The notes under the pieces are model-generated. The model had not been told where the DNA came from. It saw only the letters and a program-made list of their open reading frames with translations, and ran no database searches. Positions 1 through 7,813 of a stretch of DNA of 64,000 nt are shown piece by piece (position 1 is the first letter of the stretch; each line of letters begins with the position of its first letter). Made by a program: the position numbers and the translations under genes. Location of the stretch: positions 1 to 64,000 of the forward strand of contig NZ_JAJLQZ010000010.1 of the NCBI RefSeq assembly GCF_020991375.1. The letters are read 5' to 3'. Origin of the DNA: Glycomyces amatae. Its GTDB lineage: Bacteria; Actinomycetota; Actinomycetes; Mycobacteriales; Micromonosporaceae.

Positions 1-1
1 G

Positions 2-57
2 CGGCCCAGCGGCCCAGCGGCCCAGCGGCCCAGCGGCCCAGCGGCCCAGCGGCCCAG
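2..57. repeat. Tandem array of an 8-bp unit (7 perfect copies)
   Basis: Seven identical head-to-tail copies of CGGCCCAG fill the left edge of the window. The array may continue beyond the edge, so the copy number is a minimum. An 8-bp unit is not a multiple of three, so a change in copy number would shift any reading frame across it. I see no convincing gene here. Confidence 0.9.
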
Positions 58-180
58 TTCCACGATGCCGACTTACCACGCCGACCTCGCAACCCCGGCC
101 TCACCTCGCCTTCATCGCGACCCTTCGACCCTCCTCCCGGCGCCCGCGCCGCCGACTCCCATGGCCTTCCGTCTCACCGC

Positions 181-199
181 CCGGCGCCGCCGGCGCCGG
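181..199 (-). terminator. Hairpin downstream of the MDR oxidoreductase gene
   Basis: CCGGCGCC and GGCGCCGG form a perfect 8-bp stem with a 3-nt loop, about 47 bp past the stop codon of the minus-strand oxidoreductase. There is no T-tract, so this is only a probable terminator. The rest of 58-245 shows nothing else I can support. Confidence 0.4.
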
Positions 200-245
200 T
201 TCCCCCGACCTCCGGCCTCGACGACGCTCACCCGCCGCGCCGCCC

Positions 246-1226
246 TCACGGCACCAGGACCACCTTTCCCGTCGTGCCCCGGTTCTCCATGGCCCGATGG
301 GCTTCGGCGGCCTCGGCCAGCGGGAAGGCCTGCACCGCCGGGCGCAGCCGCCCCGCCGCGAGCTCGGCCAGCGAACGCTCCTCCAGCGCCCGCAACCCGC
401 CGAGCCGCTCCAGCAGCTTCGGGCCGAGCGCGCCGGAGACGGTGAGGCCCCGGCCCACGATGTCCTCGACCGTGGCCTCGGTGGGCCTCCCGGCCGACCA
501 TCCGAAGACGACCATCCGGCCGCCGAAGCCGAGCCTGTCGAAGGCCGCGCGGCCGACCTCGCCGCCGACCGAGTCGTACAGCAGCGTCGCCTCGCGCCCC
601 TCGAGCGCCTCGTCCAGCGCCGCGGTCCAGCCCTCGGCCCGGTAGTCGACGGCGGCGTCGGCGCCGTTCGCGGCGACCCGCCCGACCTTGTCGGCCCCGC
701 CAGCCAGGCCGACCACGTACGCCCCCGCGTTCTTGGCGGCCTGCACCAGCAGGGTGCCGAGCCCGCCCGCGGCGGCGGGCACGATCACCGTGTCCTCTGC
801 CGACACCGGGCCGACGCCGAGGACCATCAGCGCGGTGCGCCCGGTCCCGATCATCGCGACGGCCTCGCCGAAGTCGACGCCCTCGGGGATCTCGTGCACC
901 GACGCGACCTCGCGGACCGCCTTCTCGGCGTATCCGCCCGACGCGAACCCGAGGTGCGCGACCACGCGCCTGCCGATCCAGGAGGCCTCGACCCCCTCGC
1001 CGACGGCGTCGACGATCCCGGCGGCCTCGCGCCCGGGCAGGGCCGGGAGCGCCGGCAGCGGGTACGGGGTGTCGGCGGCGCCGCTGCGGAAGGTCGCGTC
1101 CAGGAGGTGGACCCCGGCGGCCCGGGTGGCGATGCGGACCTGGCCGGGGCCCGGTTCGGGCTCGGGGACCTCCTCGTGGACGAGGACCTCGGGGCCGCCG
1201 AAGGAATGGTGTCGGATCGCGTGCAT
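246..1226 (-). CDS. Zinc-independent MDR oxidoreductase (NADPH:quinone reductase-like)
   Basis: This 326-aa protein has the medium-chain dehydrogenase/reductase layout: an N-terminal GroES-like domain (about residues 1-120) and a Rossmann domain with the glycine-rich turn AAAGGLGT at 151-158. The catalytic-zinc cysteine and histidine pattern of alcohol dehydrogenases is not visible, which fits the quinone oxidoreductase branch (NADPH-dependent reduction of quinones or enones). The length is normal for the family. It lies downstream of nothing obvious on its strand and about 125 bp after the SARP regulator gene, so it probably has its own promoter. The physiological substrate cannot be read from the sequence. 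Confidence 0.85.
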   Translation of the reverse strand: MHAIRHHSFGGPEVLVHEEVPEPEPGPGQVRIATRAAGVHLLDATFRSGAADTPYPLPALPALPGREAAGIVDAVGEGVEASWIGRRVVAHLGFASGGYAEKAVREVASVHEIPEGVDFGEAVAMIGTGRTALMVLGVGPVSAEDTVIVPAAAGGLGTLLVQAAKNAGAYVVGLAGGADKVGRVAANGADAAVDYRAEGWTAALDEALEGREATLLYDSVGGEVGRAAFDRLGFGGRMVVFGWSAGRPTEATVEDIVGRGLTVSGALGPKLLERLGGLRALEERSLAELAAGRLRPAVQAFPLAEAAEAHRAMENRGTTGKVVLVP

Positions 1227-1313
1227 CTGGTCCTGCTTTCCTTGTCCGATGGGTGTGCGCGCAACGGTAGGGAGGGACCGACTGGGACCGCATCTGTCGA
1301 TCGACCTGAACCG

Positions 1314-1333
1314 CCTCTGACGAAGGTCAGGGG
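1314..1333 (-). terminator. Hairpin after the SARP regulator
   Basis: CCTCTGAC and GTCAGGGG pair (with one G-T pair) around a 4-nt loop, 20 bp beyond the stop codon of the minus-strand regulator. This is a likely rho-independent terminator, although no clear T-run follows. Confidence 0.45.
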
Positions 1334-1352
1334 CGGCCGGGGGCGGCGCCGG

Positions 1353-4300
1353 TCACGGCTCCCGGCCCTCGTCGATGCCCAAGGCCTCGAACAGCTCCCG
1401 CGCCTCGGCGCGGCAGCGCCCGGCCGGCTCGGTCGCGCCCGCGGCCCCGTAGGCGCGCGCCAGCGCCCGCAGGCTCCGGGCCTGGCGCAGCGGGTCGGGC
1501 ATGGCCGCGAACACGTCGCAGGCCTGGCGGCCCATCCGGACCGCCCGCACCAGGTCGCCGTCGGCGGTGTGGAGCTTGCACAGGACCCTCGCCTTGACCG
1601 CGAGGGTCTCCGAGGTCTGGTACCGGTCGAGGTGGGCGACGCGGTCGAGGGCGTCGCGGGCGTGGTCGGTCTGGTGCTCGTCCACGTACATCTCGGCGAG
1701 CCAGTACGTGTAGACGAGCTGGTGGCGCCAGCCGTTGACCTGCTCGACGAGTTCGAGCCCGTGCAGCAGCGCGGCCTCGGCGCGCGCGAAGTCGCCGTCG
1801 GCGCGGTGCACCGCCGACTGCCTGAAGTAGAGCCGGGCCCGGTAGTACTTGGACGGGTGGTCGCGCAGCATCTCGGCGGTCTCGCGGCACTGCTCCTCGG
1901 CGGCCGAGATGCGGCCCTGGTCGACGTACAGCTCCGAGAGGGACAGCAGCGGGTAGACCGTCGCGGGCCCGTCCGGCCCGGCGGCGTCGAGCGAGCGGGC
2001 CTTGAGCAGCAGCGTCTCGGCCTCGGCGAAGAGCCCCATGCGCCGCAGCACGGTCCCCAGCGAGGTGAGCGCCTCGACGCGGACGTGGCGGTCCCCGGAC
2101 CTGTCGGCGGCGGCGACGGCCTCGCGGAGGATCGAGACGGCCTCCCGGTACCGGCCCAGCTGGGTCAGGGTGGTCCCGAGGTCGTTGCGGGCCTTGCCGG
2201 TCCGGTCGCCGTGCGGGGTGCGGCGCAGGTACTGGAGGGTCTTCTCGGCGTAGGCCTTCGACTGGTGCAGCTCACCGGCGGCGTAGGCGACGGCGTCGGC
2301 GAGCGCGTACGCGCGCACCGCGTCCATCGGCTCGTCCGAGCGGACGCCGGTCTCGATGCCGCGCTCGGCGACGTACGCGAGCTCGGGCAGCTCGTACTGG
2401 GAGTCGGCGAGGGCGCGCCGCTCGGCGCCCTCGTCGAGGTACACCGCGTCGGCGAACGCGATGAGCCGGGTGAGCAGCCGGGACACCGCGGGGTGGCCGT
2501 TCCATTCGAGGAAGGTCGCCACGATGTTGCGGTACTCCTCGACCGGCAGGCGCGCCGAGCCCTTCGCGTACCAGTCGACGGCCTGCTCGCGCAGGCGCTG
2601 GAGGGCGGCCGGGTCGAACCCGGCCTCGGCCTTGCGGCGGGCGTAGTCGCGGACGAGGTCGTGGAACCGGTAGCGGCCGGGCCGGTACTCGTCGACGCGG
2701 TGGGCGGCGACGAGTTTCGCCAGGAGCCGTTCGGCCGCGTCGGGCTCCCACGCGGCCAGGGACATCGCGAGGCCCTTGGAGAAGTCGGCGCCGGGCAGGA
2801 ACGCGAGGTTGAGGTACAGCAGCTCCTCTTCGGGTTCGAGGGCCTGGAAGGAGAGGTCGAAGGCGGCGGCCACCGTCGTCGTCGGGTCGCCCTCGACCGC
2901 GAGGTGCGCGAGCCGGTCCCGTCCGGCGAGGGCCGAGGCGGTCCCGGCGAGCGTCGTACCCTGCTGCCCGCGCAGGTTGGTGCCGACGATCCGCAGCGCC
3001 AGCGGCAGTCCGCCGCACAGCTCGGCGACCCGCCGGGCGGCCTCGGGTTCGGCCCGGACGCGTTCGGGGCCGATGAGGCTCGCCATCATCCGGACCGACT
3101 CGTCGGCGTCGAGCGCGCCGACGGTGACCTGGCGGACGTCGTGGAGGGCGGCCAGGTCGGGCAGGCGGGAGCGGCTGGTGACGACCGCGACGCTGCCGGC
3201 GGTGGCGGGCAGCAGGGGGACGACCTGGCGGGAGTTGCGGGCGTTGTCGAGGAGCACGAGCGTGCGCGTGTCGGCCAGGCGCGAGCGCAGGAGTGCGGCG
3301 GCCTCGTCGGCGTCGGGCGGGATCGACTCGGTCGGGACGCCGAGCGCCCGCAGGAATCCGGCGACGGCGTCGAGGGGGGTGAGGGGCGCGGCCCGGTCGA
3401 AGCCGCGGAGGTTCACGTACAGCTGGCCGTCGGGGAAGCGCTCGCGGACGCGGTGGGCCCAGTGGAGGGCGAGGGTGGTCTTGCCCGAGCCGCCGATCCC
3501 GGAGAGGACCGCGACGCGCGGGCCCGGCTCCAGCAGCCGGTCGAGGGCCGCGAGCTGGTCGGCGCGGCCGGTGAAGTGGATGCTGTCGGACGGGAGCTGC
3601 GCGGGGGCGGGCAGGTCGTGCCGGGGGGCGGCCGCCTTGGGCGGCGGCCTGAGGGAGGGGTCGTCGCGGAGCATCGCGGCGTACAGGTCCTTGAGCCGCC
3701 GGCCGGGGTCGATGCCGAGCTCGTCGGCGAGCTGGCGGCGGATGGCCTCGTACTCGTCGAGGGCCTCGGCGGCGCGCTCCTCCCGGTGGAGGGCGGTGAT
3801 GAGCAGTTCGGCGGCCCGCTGGCGGTAGGGGTGGCGTTCGAGGACGCGGCGCAGGTCGGCGACGACGGAGACGCCGGTGGCGAGCGCGAGTTCGAGTTCG
3901 GCGCGGTCCTCTTCGGCGGCGGCGCGCTCCTCGTTCCACCGCAGCGCCCCGGACTCGATGAAGCGGCCGCCGAGGCCGGCGAGGGCCGGTCCGCGCCACA
4001 GGGCGAGCGCTTCGCGGAGGGTGGCGAGGGCCGCCTCGGGCTCGGAGGCGGCGACCTGCTCGCGGGCGATGCGCGCGGAGCGCTGGAAGCGCAGCGAGTC
4101 GAGCTTCTCGGGGCGCACCCGCATCCGGTAGCCGTCGCCGACCTTCTCGAGTTCGGAGGTTCCGGCGTGCAGGAGCAGGCCGCGGGCGGTGGCGACGGTG
4201 TTCTGGATCTGGCGGCGCGCGGTGGCGGGCGGGTCCTCCTCCCAGATCGCGTCGACCAGGTGCGGCAGTGCGACCACGTGTCCGGCCTCCAGGAGGAGGA

Positions 4301-4391
4301 CGGCGAAGAGCCGGGGCAGGGTCCGGCCGGGGAGGGGGACGGGGTTGTCCTCCCAGGACAGCTGGAGCGGTCCGAGGATGCCGAATTCCAC
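1353..4391 (-). CDS. SARP-type regulator with BTAD, NB-ARC ATPase and TPR domains (AfsR-like)
   Basis: This 1012-aa multidomain regulator has an OmpR-like winged helix (about 1-90), a bacterial transcriptional activation domain (about 95-240), an NB-ARC/STAND ATPase module with the P-loop GIGGSGKTT starting near 299 and the kinase-2 stretch LVLLDNAR, and a long C-terminal TPR region (about 650-1010). Proteins of this plan activate secondary metabolism genes and switch with ATP binding. The start is a GTG with a GGGAGGTGG ribosome site a few bases upstream. The open frame runs further upstream, but there it overlaps the divergent gene and lacks domain content. A strong palindrome (4474-4485) sits in the shared upstream region. 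No biosynthetic cluster is adjacent, so the target is unknown. Confidence 0.9.
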   Translation of the reverse strand: MEFGILGPLQLSWEDNPVPLPGRTLPRLFAVLLLEAGHVVALPHLVDAIWEEDPPATARRQIQNTVATARGLLLHAGTSELEKVGDGYRMRVRPEKLDSLRFQRSARIAREQVAASEPEAALATLREALALWRGPALAGLGGRFIESGALRWNEERAAAEEDRAELELALATGVSVVADLRRVLERHPYRQRAAELLITALHREERAAEALDEYEAIRRQLADELGIDPGRRLKDLYAAMLRDDPSLRPPPKAAAPRHDLPAPAQLPSDSIHFTGRADQLAALDRLLEPGPRVAVLSGIGGSGKTTLALHWAHRVRERFPDGQLYVNLRGFDRAAPLTPLDAVAGFLRALGVPTESIPPDADEAAALLRSRLADTRTLVLLDNARNSRQVVPLLPATAGSVAVVTSRSRLPDLAALHDVRQVTVGALDADESVRMMASLIGPERVRAEPEAARRVAELCGGLPLALRIVGTNLRGQQGTTLAGTASALAGRDRLAHLAVEGDPTTTVAAAFDLSFQALEPEEELLYLNLAFLPGADFSKGLAMSLAAWEPDAAERLLAKLVAAHRVDEYRPGRYRFHDLVRDYARRKAEAGFDPAALQRLREQAVDWYAKGSARLPVEEYRNIVATFLEWNGHPAVSRLLTRLIAFADAVYLDEGAERRALADSQYELPELAYVAERGIETGVRSDEPMDAVRAYALADAVAYAAGELHQSKAYAEKTLQYLRRTPHGDRTGKARNDLGTTLTQLGRYREAVSILREAVAAADRSGDRHVRVEALTSLGTVLRRMGLFAEAETLLLKARSLDAAGPDGPATVYPLLSLSELYVDQGRISAAEEQCRETAEMLRDHPSKYYRARLYFRQSAVHRADGDFARAEAALLHGLELVEQVNGWRHQLVYTYWLAEMYVDEHQTDHARDALDRVAHLDRYQTSETLAVKARVLCKLHTADGDLVRAVRMGRQACDVFAAMPDPLRQARSLRALARAYGAAGATEPAGRCRAEARELFEALGIDEGREP

Positions 4392-4473
4392 AGGCCACCT
4401 CCCGGGGGGTCGCGGTGCGGCCGTTCGATGCCAGGGATCACCAGTGTATGGGCATTTGCTGATCATTTGGGAA

Positions 4474-4485
4474 CGCTTGCAAGCG
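4474..4485. promoter_or_regulatory. Perfect palindrome between divergent genes (candidate operator)
   Basis: CGCTTGCAAGCG is a perfect 12-bp palindrome, and a GGAAC/GTTCC pair extends it with a one-base offset (4470-4490). It lies midway in the 222-bp region between the SARP gene and the DUF1445 gene. Its shape resembles a LacI-family operator (alternating GC-rich half sites around a central CG/GC step). Which protein binds it is not known. Confidence 0.5.
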
Positions 4486-4613
4486 GTTCCGCCCCTCGGC
4501 CGCTCCGGGCCGCGCTTCTGGCCGGTGCGTCCTGCTCGTGAAGGACTCGTGAAGGTCTTAACGCGCCGGATCGGATGCTCGACGGCATCGAGCAGCGAAT
4601 TCGAGGAGGAACG

Positions 4614-5432
4614 ATGTTCACGAAACAGCGTCCCGAGGCGACGGCCCTTCCCCGCGAGGCCCGCGCCAGGTTCCGGGACGGGCTGGACACCGCCACCGGC
4701 GGCTGGTCGCACGGGTTCGTGCAGGCCAACCTGGTGAGCGTGCCCCGCCGCTACGCGGACGACCTGCGCCGCTTCACCGTGCGCAACGCGCGGCCCTGCC
4801 CGCTGCTGGACGCGGTGGGGCCGGGCCGCTTCACCACCGGGCTGGCCGAGGGCGCGGACCTGCGCCGCGACCTTCCGGCCTACCACGTGTGGCGGCGGGG
4901 CCAGCTGGTCGCGCGGCGCACCGACGTGGTGGACCTGTGGCGCCGCGACCTGGTGACGTTCCTGGTCGGGTGCAGTTTCACGTTCGAGCCCGTGCTGGAG
5001 CGGTGGGGGATCCCGCTGCGCCACCTGGAGCAGGGCCGGAACGTCCCGATGTTCCGCTCGAACCTGCTGTGCCTGCGCGCCGGGCGGTTCCGCGGCCCGC
5101 AGGTCGTGTCGATGCGCCCGATCCCCGCCGACCTCGTCCGGCGCGCCGCCAGGCTCACGGCCGACATGCCGTACGCGCACGGGGCGCCGGTCTACGTGGG
5201 CGAGCCGCGGGAGATCGGGGTCCGGGACCTGTCCAGGCCCGATTTCGGGGACCCGGTGCGGTTCGAGGCCGGCGACGTGCCGGTGTTCTGGTCGTGCGGG
5301 GTGACGCTCCAGGAGGCCGTGGTCAGGGCGCGCCTGCCGTTCGCGATCACCCACGCGCCGGGGCACATGCTCATCACCGACCGCCGCGTCCGCGGCACCG
5401 GGGAGATTCCGGTCCGCCGCCGGGAGCGCTAG
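4614..5432 (+). CDS. DUF1445 / YcsI family protein (putative hydro-lyase, D-glutamate cyclase-like)
   Basis: This 272-aa protein matches the YcsI/DUF1445 family in length and in landmarks: an N-terminal ARxxFRDG segment, a GCSFTFE core and a C-terminal HAPGHMLITD stretch. Family members are annotated as putative hydro-lyases; the mammalian member converts D-glutamate to 5-oxo-D-proline. The ATG chosen follows a GAGGAGGA ribosome site at 4603-4610. A start 39 bases upstream would lack one. The gene is divergent from the SARP regulator, and its last 4 bases overlap the stop of the convergent HxlR gene. Confidence 0.8.
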   Translation: MFTKQRPEATALPREARARFRDGLDTATGGWSHGFVQANLVSVPRRYADDLRRFTVRNARPCPLLDAVGPGRFTTGLAEGADLRRDLPAYHVWRRGQLVARRTDVVDLWRRDLVTFLVGCSFTFEPVLERWGIPLRHLEQGRNVPMFRSNLLCLRAGRFRGPQVVSMRPIPADLVRRAARLTADMPYAHGAPVYVGEPREIGVRDLSRPDFGDPVRFEAGDVPVFWSCGVTLQEAVVRARLPFAITHAPGHMLITDRRVRGTGEIPVRRRER

Positions 5433-6109
5433 ACCGTCCCCGGGGCCGCCCCGGCCGAGGCCGCGGCGGGCTCGGGGAGGCGGAACAGGCCGAGGAACCG
5501 CTCGGCCATCGCCTGGTCGCCCTGGACGGTGACGCGCCCGGCGTGCAGCGACACGTCGAGGCTGCGTCCCCCCAGGGTGAGCCGTTTGAGGGTCTCGGCG
5601 TCGGTGCGGATGACCGCGTGCGGGTGCTCGGGCCTGCCGGGGGCCAGGATCAGCTGGGCGTCGATGATCTCGGCGATGAACGGCCGGTCGCCGACCCACA
5701 GTTCGAACGCCGCGTCGAAGCCCCTCGCGGCGACGGGCATGAAGAGGCTGCGCATCGAGAGGATGAGCGCGTCGACGCCCATCGGCGCGTCGAGCGGGAT
5801 GGCCGCGGACCGCGCGCCCCAGCGCAGCAGGTACACGATGGCCGGTTCGAGGTCGCGGCCCCAGTCGGTCAGCTCGTACACTTTGGATGCGGCCGGGGGC
5901 GGGAGGCGGCGCTTGGAGACCACGCCGTGGGCCTCGAGTTCGCGCAGCCGCTGCGACAGGACGTTGGCGCTCGCGCCGTGGAGCCCGCCGCGCAGGTCGG
6001 TGAACCGCTTCGGCCCCAGGAGGAGCTCGCGGACGATCAGGAGCGACCAGCGTTCGCCGACGAGGTCGAGCGCGTGTGCCGCCGGGCAGCCCTCACCGTA
6101 GGTGCGCAC
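5429..6109 (-). CDS. HxlR-family winged-helix regulator with a C-terminal extension
   Basis: This 226-aa protein has an HxlR-type winged helix in its first ~95 residues (CPAAHALDLVGERWSLLIVREL, then the wing KRRLPPPAASKVYELT). The conserved early cysteine is present. The remaining ~120 residues are an extra domain resembling the sterol-carrier-like module seen in long HxlR proteins, so ligand sensing is likely. It is convergent with the DUF1445 gene (4-bp overlap) and divergent from the carbonic anhydrase gene. The palindrome TACCG-TCG-CGGTA at 6149-6161, about 40 bp upstream of its start, could be its own operator. Confidence 0.85.
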   Translation of the reverse strand: MRTYGEGCPAAHALDLVGERWSLLIVRELLLGPKRFTDLRGGLHGASANVLSQRLRELEAHGVVSKRRLPPPAASKVYELTDWGRDLEPAIVYLLRWGARSAAIPLDAPMGVDALILSMRSLFMPVAARGFDAAFELWVGDRPFIAEIIDAQLILAPGRPEHPHAVIRTDAETLKRLTLGGRSLDVSLHAGRVTVQGDQAMAERFLGLFRLPEPAAASAGAAPGTV

Positions 6110-6148
6110 TGGAGTCCTCCGAAACAGCAGAATGAAACCGCAGGTGAA

Positions 6149-6161
6149 TACCGTCGCGGTA
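6149..6161. promoter_or_regulatory. Short palindrome upstream of the HxlR gene (candidate operator)
   Basis: TACCG-TCG-CGGTA is a perfect 5-bp inverted repeat with a 3-bp spacer in the 205-bp divergent region between the HxlR and carbonic anhydrase genes. The position is right for autoregulation. The short arms make chance occurrence possible. Confidence 0.3.
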
Positions 6162-6314
6162 GTCCGTCTTCATCATAAGGTCCCCGAAGACGAGCGGCAA
6201 GTCCTGGTAAATGACCATCGCATCTCGGAACGGTAACGCACACTTTGCGAAACGCGCGCCGCGACCCGCACGTCGCGCTTGCACCCGCTCGGATCATGCG
6301 GCACCATTCAGAGC

Positions 6315-6926
6315 GTGCCAGAACTGACCACCTCCGCTCTCATGGAGCACCACGAAGCCGCCAAGACACTGGTCGAACTGCTCGAGGGCAACGGCCGATT
6401 CGTCGCGGGGGAGCCGCGCTACAAGCGCGACATCACCGCCGCCCGCGAGGCCGCCCCCGGTCAGACGCCCAGCGCCGTCGTCTTCACGTGCATCGACTCC
6501 CGCGTCACCGCCGAGAGCGTGTTCGACCGCGACTTCGGGCAGCTGCTCGTGGTGCGCACCGCAGGCCACGTGCCCGACCGCGCCGCCGTCGGGTCCCTGG
6601 AGTTCTCCGCCGCCGAGCTGGGCGTCTCCCTGGTGGTCGTGCTCGGCCACGAGCGGTGCGGGGCGATCGACGCCGCCTTGAACGCCGTCGCCGACGACAC
6701 CCACGACCCGCGCACCGGCTACCTCGTCGAGCAGCTGTGGCAGCCCGCCTCGCAGGCCCTGTCGGAGACCCCCGAGGGCGAGGACCCCGCGTCGCACGCC
6801 CTGCGGCTCCAGGTGCGCCGCACCGTCGCCGACCTCAGCCGCCGCGAGAGCCTCGAGGGCGTCCTCGTCGTCGGCGCGGTCTACGACCTCGACACCGGCC
6901 GGGTCACCCTCGTCGACGAGGACTGA
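6315..6926 (+). CDS. Beta-class carbonic anhydrase
   Basis: The enzyme interconverts CO2 and bicarbonate in the cytoplasm, supplying bicarbonate to carboxylases. The zinc-site residues are all visible: Cys59, Asp61 and Arg63 in the CIDSR motif, and His112 and Cys115 in GHERCGA. The protein is 203 aa from the GTG chosen. Upstream of this GTG there is no ribosome site, but TTGCAC at 6279-6284 and an AT-richer stretch just before the start could form a promoter for a leaderless message. An ATG at 6342 is the alternative start. It is followed 34 bp later by the pterin dehydratase gene, probably in the same transcript, which ends at the 7257-7295 terminator. Confidence 0.92.
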   Translation: MPELTTSALMEHHEAAKTLVELLEGNGRFVAGEPRYKRDITAAREAAPGQTPSAVVFTCIDSRVTAESVFDRDFGQLLVVRTAGHVPDRAAVGSLEFSAAELGVSLVVVLGHERCGAIDAALNAVADDTHDPRTGYLVEQLWQPASQALSETPEGEDPASHALRLQVRRTVADLSRRESLEGVLVVGAVYDLDTGRVTLVDED

Positions 6927-6960
6927 GGACACCGCGACCGGCGGCTGCCACAATCGAACC

Positions 6961-7251
6961 ATGAGCGATCAACCCTTGACCGAGGCCGAGATCGAACTGG
7001 CGCTGTCGGAACTGCCCGGCTGGAGCCACGTCGAGCACCGCCTCGAACGCAGCTGGTCCTTCGGCGGGCACCTCCAGGCGCTCGCCGCCGCGACCGCGGT
7101 CGGCCTGCTCAACGAGCGGCGCGACCACCACTCGGACCTGACCGTCAACTACGACCGGCTCACCGTGTCCACGACCACGCACTCGGCCGGACACCGCGTG
7201 TCCGCCAAGGACGTCGACCTGGCGACCGCCGTCTCCGACCTCCTGGACTGA
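6961..7251 (+). CDS. Pterin-4a-carbinolamine dehydratase
   Basis: This 96-aa protein is a full-length 4a-hydroxytetrahydrobiopterin dehydratase. It carries the signature RRDHHSDLTVNYDRL followed by the SAGHRVSAKDVDLA helix, which contains the catalytic histidines. It dehydrates the carbinolamine formed by pterin-dependent hydroxylases. In bacteria lacking such hydroxylases the role is less clear. It lies directly after the carbonic anhydrase gene and ahead of a strong terminator. Confidence 0.9.
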   Translation: MSDQPLTEAEIELALSELPGWSHVEHRLERSWSFGGHLQALAAATAVGLLNERRDHHSDLTVNYDRLTVSTTTHSAGHRVSAKDVDLATAVSDLLD

Positions 7252-7256
7252 TCCGC

Positions 7257-7295
7257 ACGCCGAAGGCCGCGCCCCACCGGCGCGGCCTTCGGCGT
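7257..7295 (+). terminator. Strong rho-independent-type terminator
   Basis: A perfect 17-bp stem (7257-7273 with 7279-7295) and a 5-nt loop begin 6 bp after the pterin dehydratase stop codon. The closing arm contains a TT but no long T-run, as is common in high-GC actinobacteria. Confidence 0.85.
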
Positions 7296-7420
7296 CTCCG
7301 AGAGCGGCTGGCGCCCAACCCGAGGCGGACGCGGCACCGATGTGTACGACCTGCGCGAACGGGGAATGCAAAGACCCCCATCGCTGTCGCGATGGCAGAC
7401 GGCACCAGTGGGAGCACGCC

Positions 7421-7759
7421 ATGGACGCATTCGTCGCCCGCCCGTCCCGCGCCGACCGGCGCATCACCTTCGACCGCCTCGCCAGGGCCCGGCGCCGCGG
7501 CGAGATCGACGGCAAGGAGTACCGGCTGCGGCGCCAGCTCGCCCGCCGGGCCGAGACGGTCGCCGACCTCCAGGCCCTCCTCCAGGACGTCGCCGACTAC
7601 GAGCAGGGCAAGGACCACTGGCGCTTCGGCCGCTGGCGCGGACCGGTCCGCCACGGCCACGAGCTCGAGATCCAGCGCTTCGTCGGCTTCGCCATCGTCG
7701 CCGCCGCGCTCATCGCCGTGGCCCTGTGCGTGTACCTCGTGGTCGCGGTCGCCAGTTGA
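7421..7759 (+). CDS. Small membrane protein with DUF1707-like N-terminus
   Basis: This 112-aa protein has a charged N-terminal segment (about 12-62) that follows the DUF1707/SHOCT-like pattern of a short helix, GEIDGKEYRLRRQLARRAETVADLQALLQDV, and a single membrane helix at about 87-110. The start at 7421 is preceded by GGGAG at good spacing. An upstream ATG at 7340 would add 27 residues with three cysteines but has weaker translation signals. The function is unknown; proteins of this type are common small membrane proteins in actinobacteria. It converges on the aminotransferase gene. Confidence 0.7.
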   Translation: MDAFVARPSRADRRITFDRLARARRRGEIDGKEYRLRRQLARRAETVADLQALLQDVADYEQGKDHWRFGRWRGPVRHGHELEIQRFVGFAIVAAALIAVALCVYLVVAVAS

Positions 7760-7764
7760 CGAGA

Positions 7765-7809
7765 CCGCCGGGGGCGCTGATGCATCGGCCTCACCAGCGC
7801 CCCCGGCGG
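7765..7809. terminator. Bidirectional terminator between convergent genes
   Basis: A perfect 15-bp GC-rich stem (7765-7779 with 7795-7809) and a 15-nt loop fill the gap between the convergent DUF1707-like and aminotransferase genes. It can serve both transcripts. Confidence 0.75.
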
Positions 7810-7813
7810 CCGC

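Noticed and set aside
297-4541. Open frame of 1414 codons on the plus strand opposite the MDR enzyme and SARP regulator
   Set aside because: It is antisense to two proteins with clear domains. Its composition is Gly/Val/Glu/Arg-rich without domains, as expected for a mirror frame in very high-GC DNA.
4392-5699. N-terminal extension of the SARP regulator to 1448 residues
   Set aside because: The extension overlaps the divergent DUF1445 gene, and family proteins start at the winged helix where a GTG with a good ribosome site is present.
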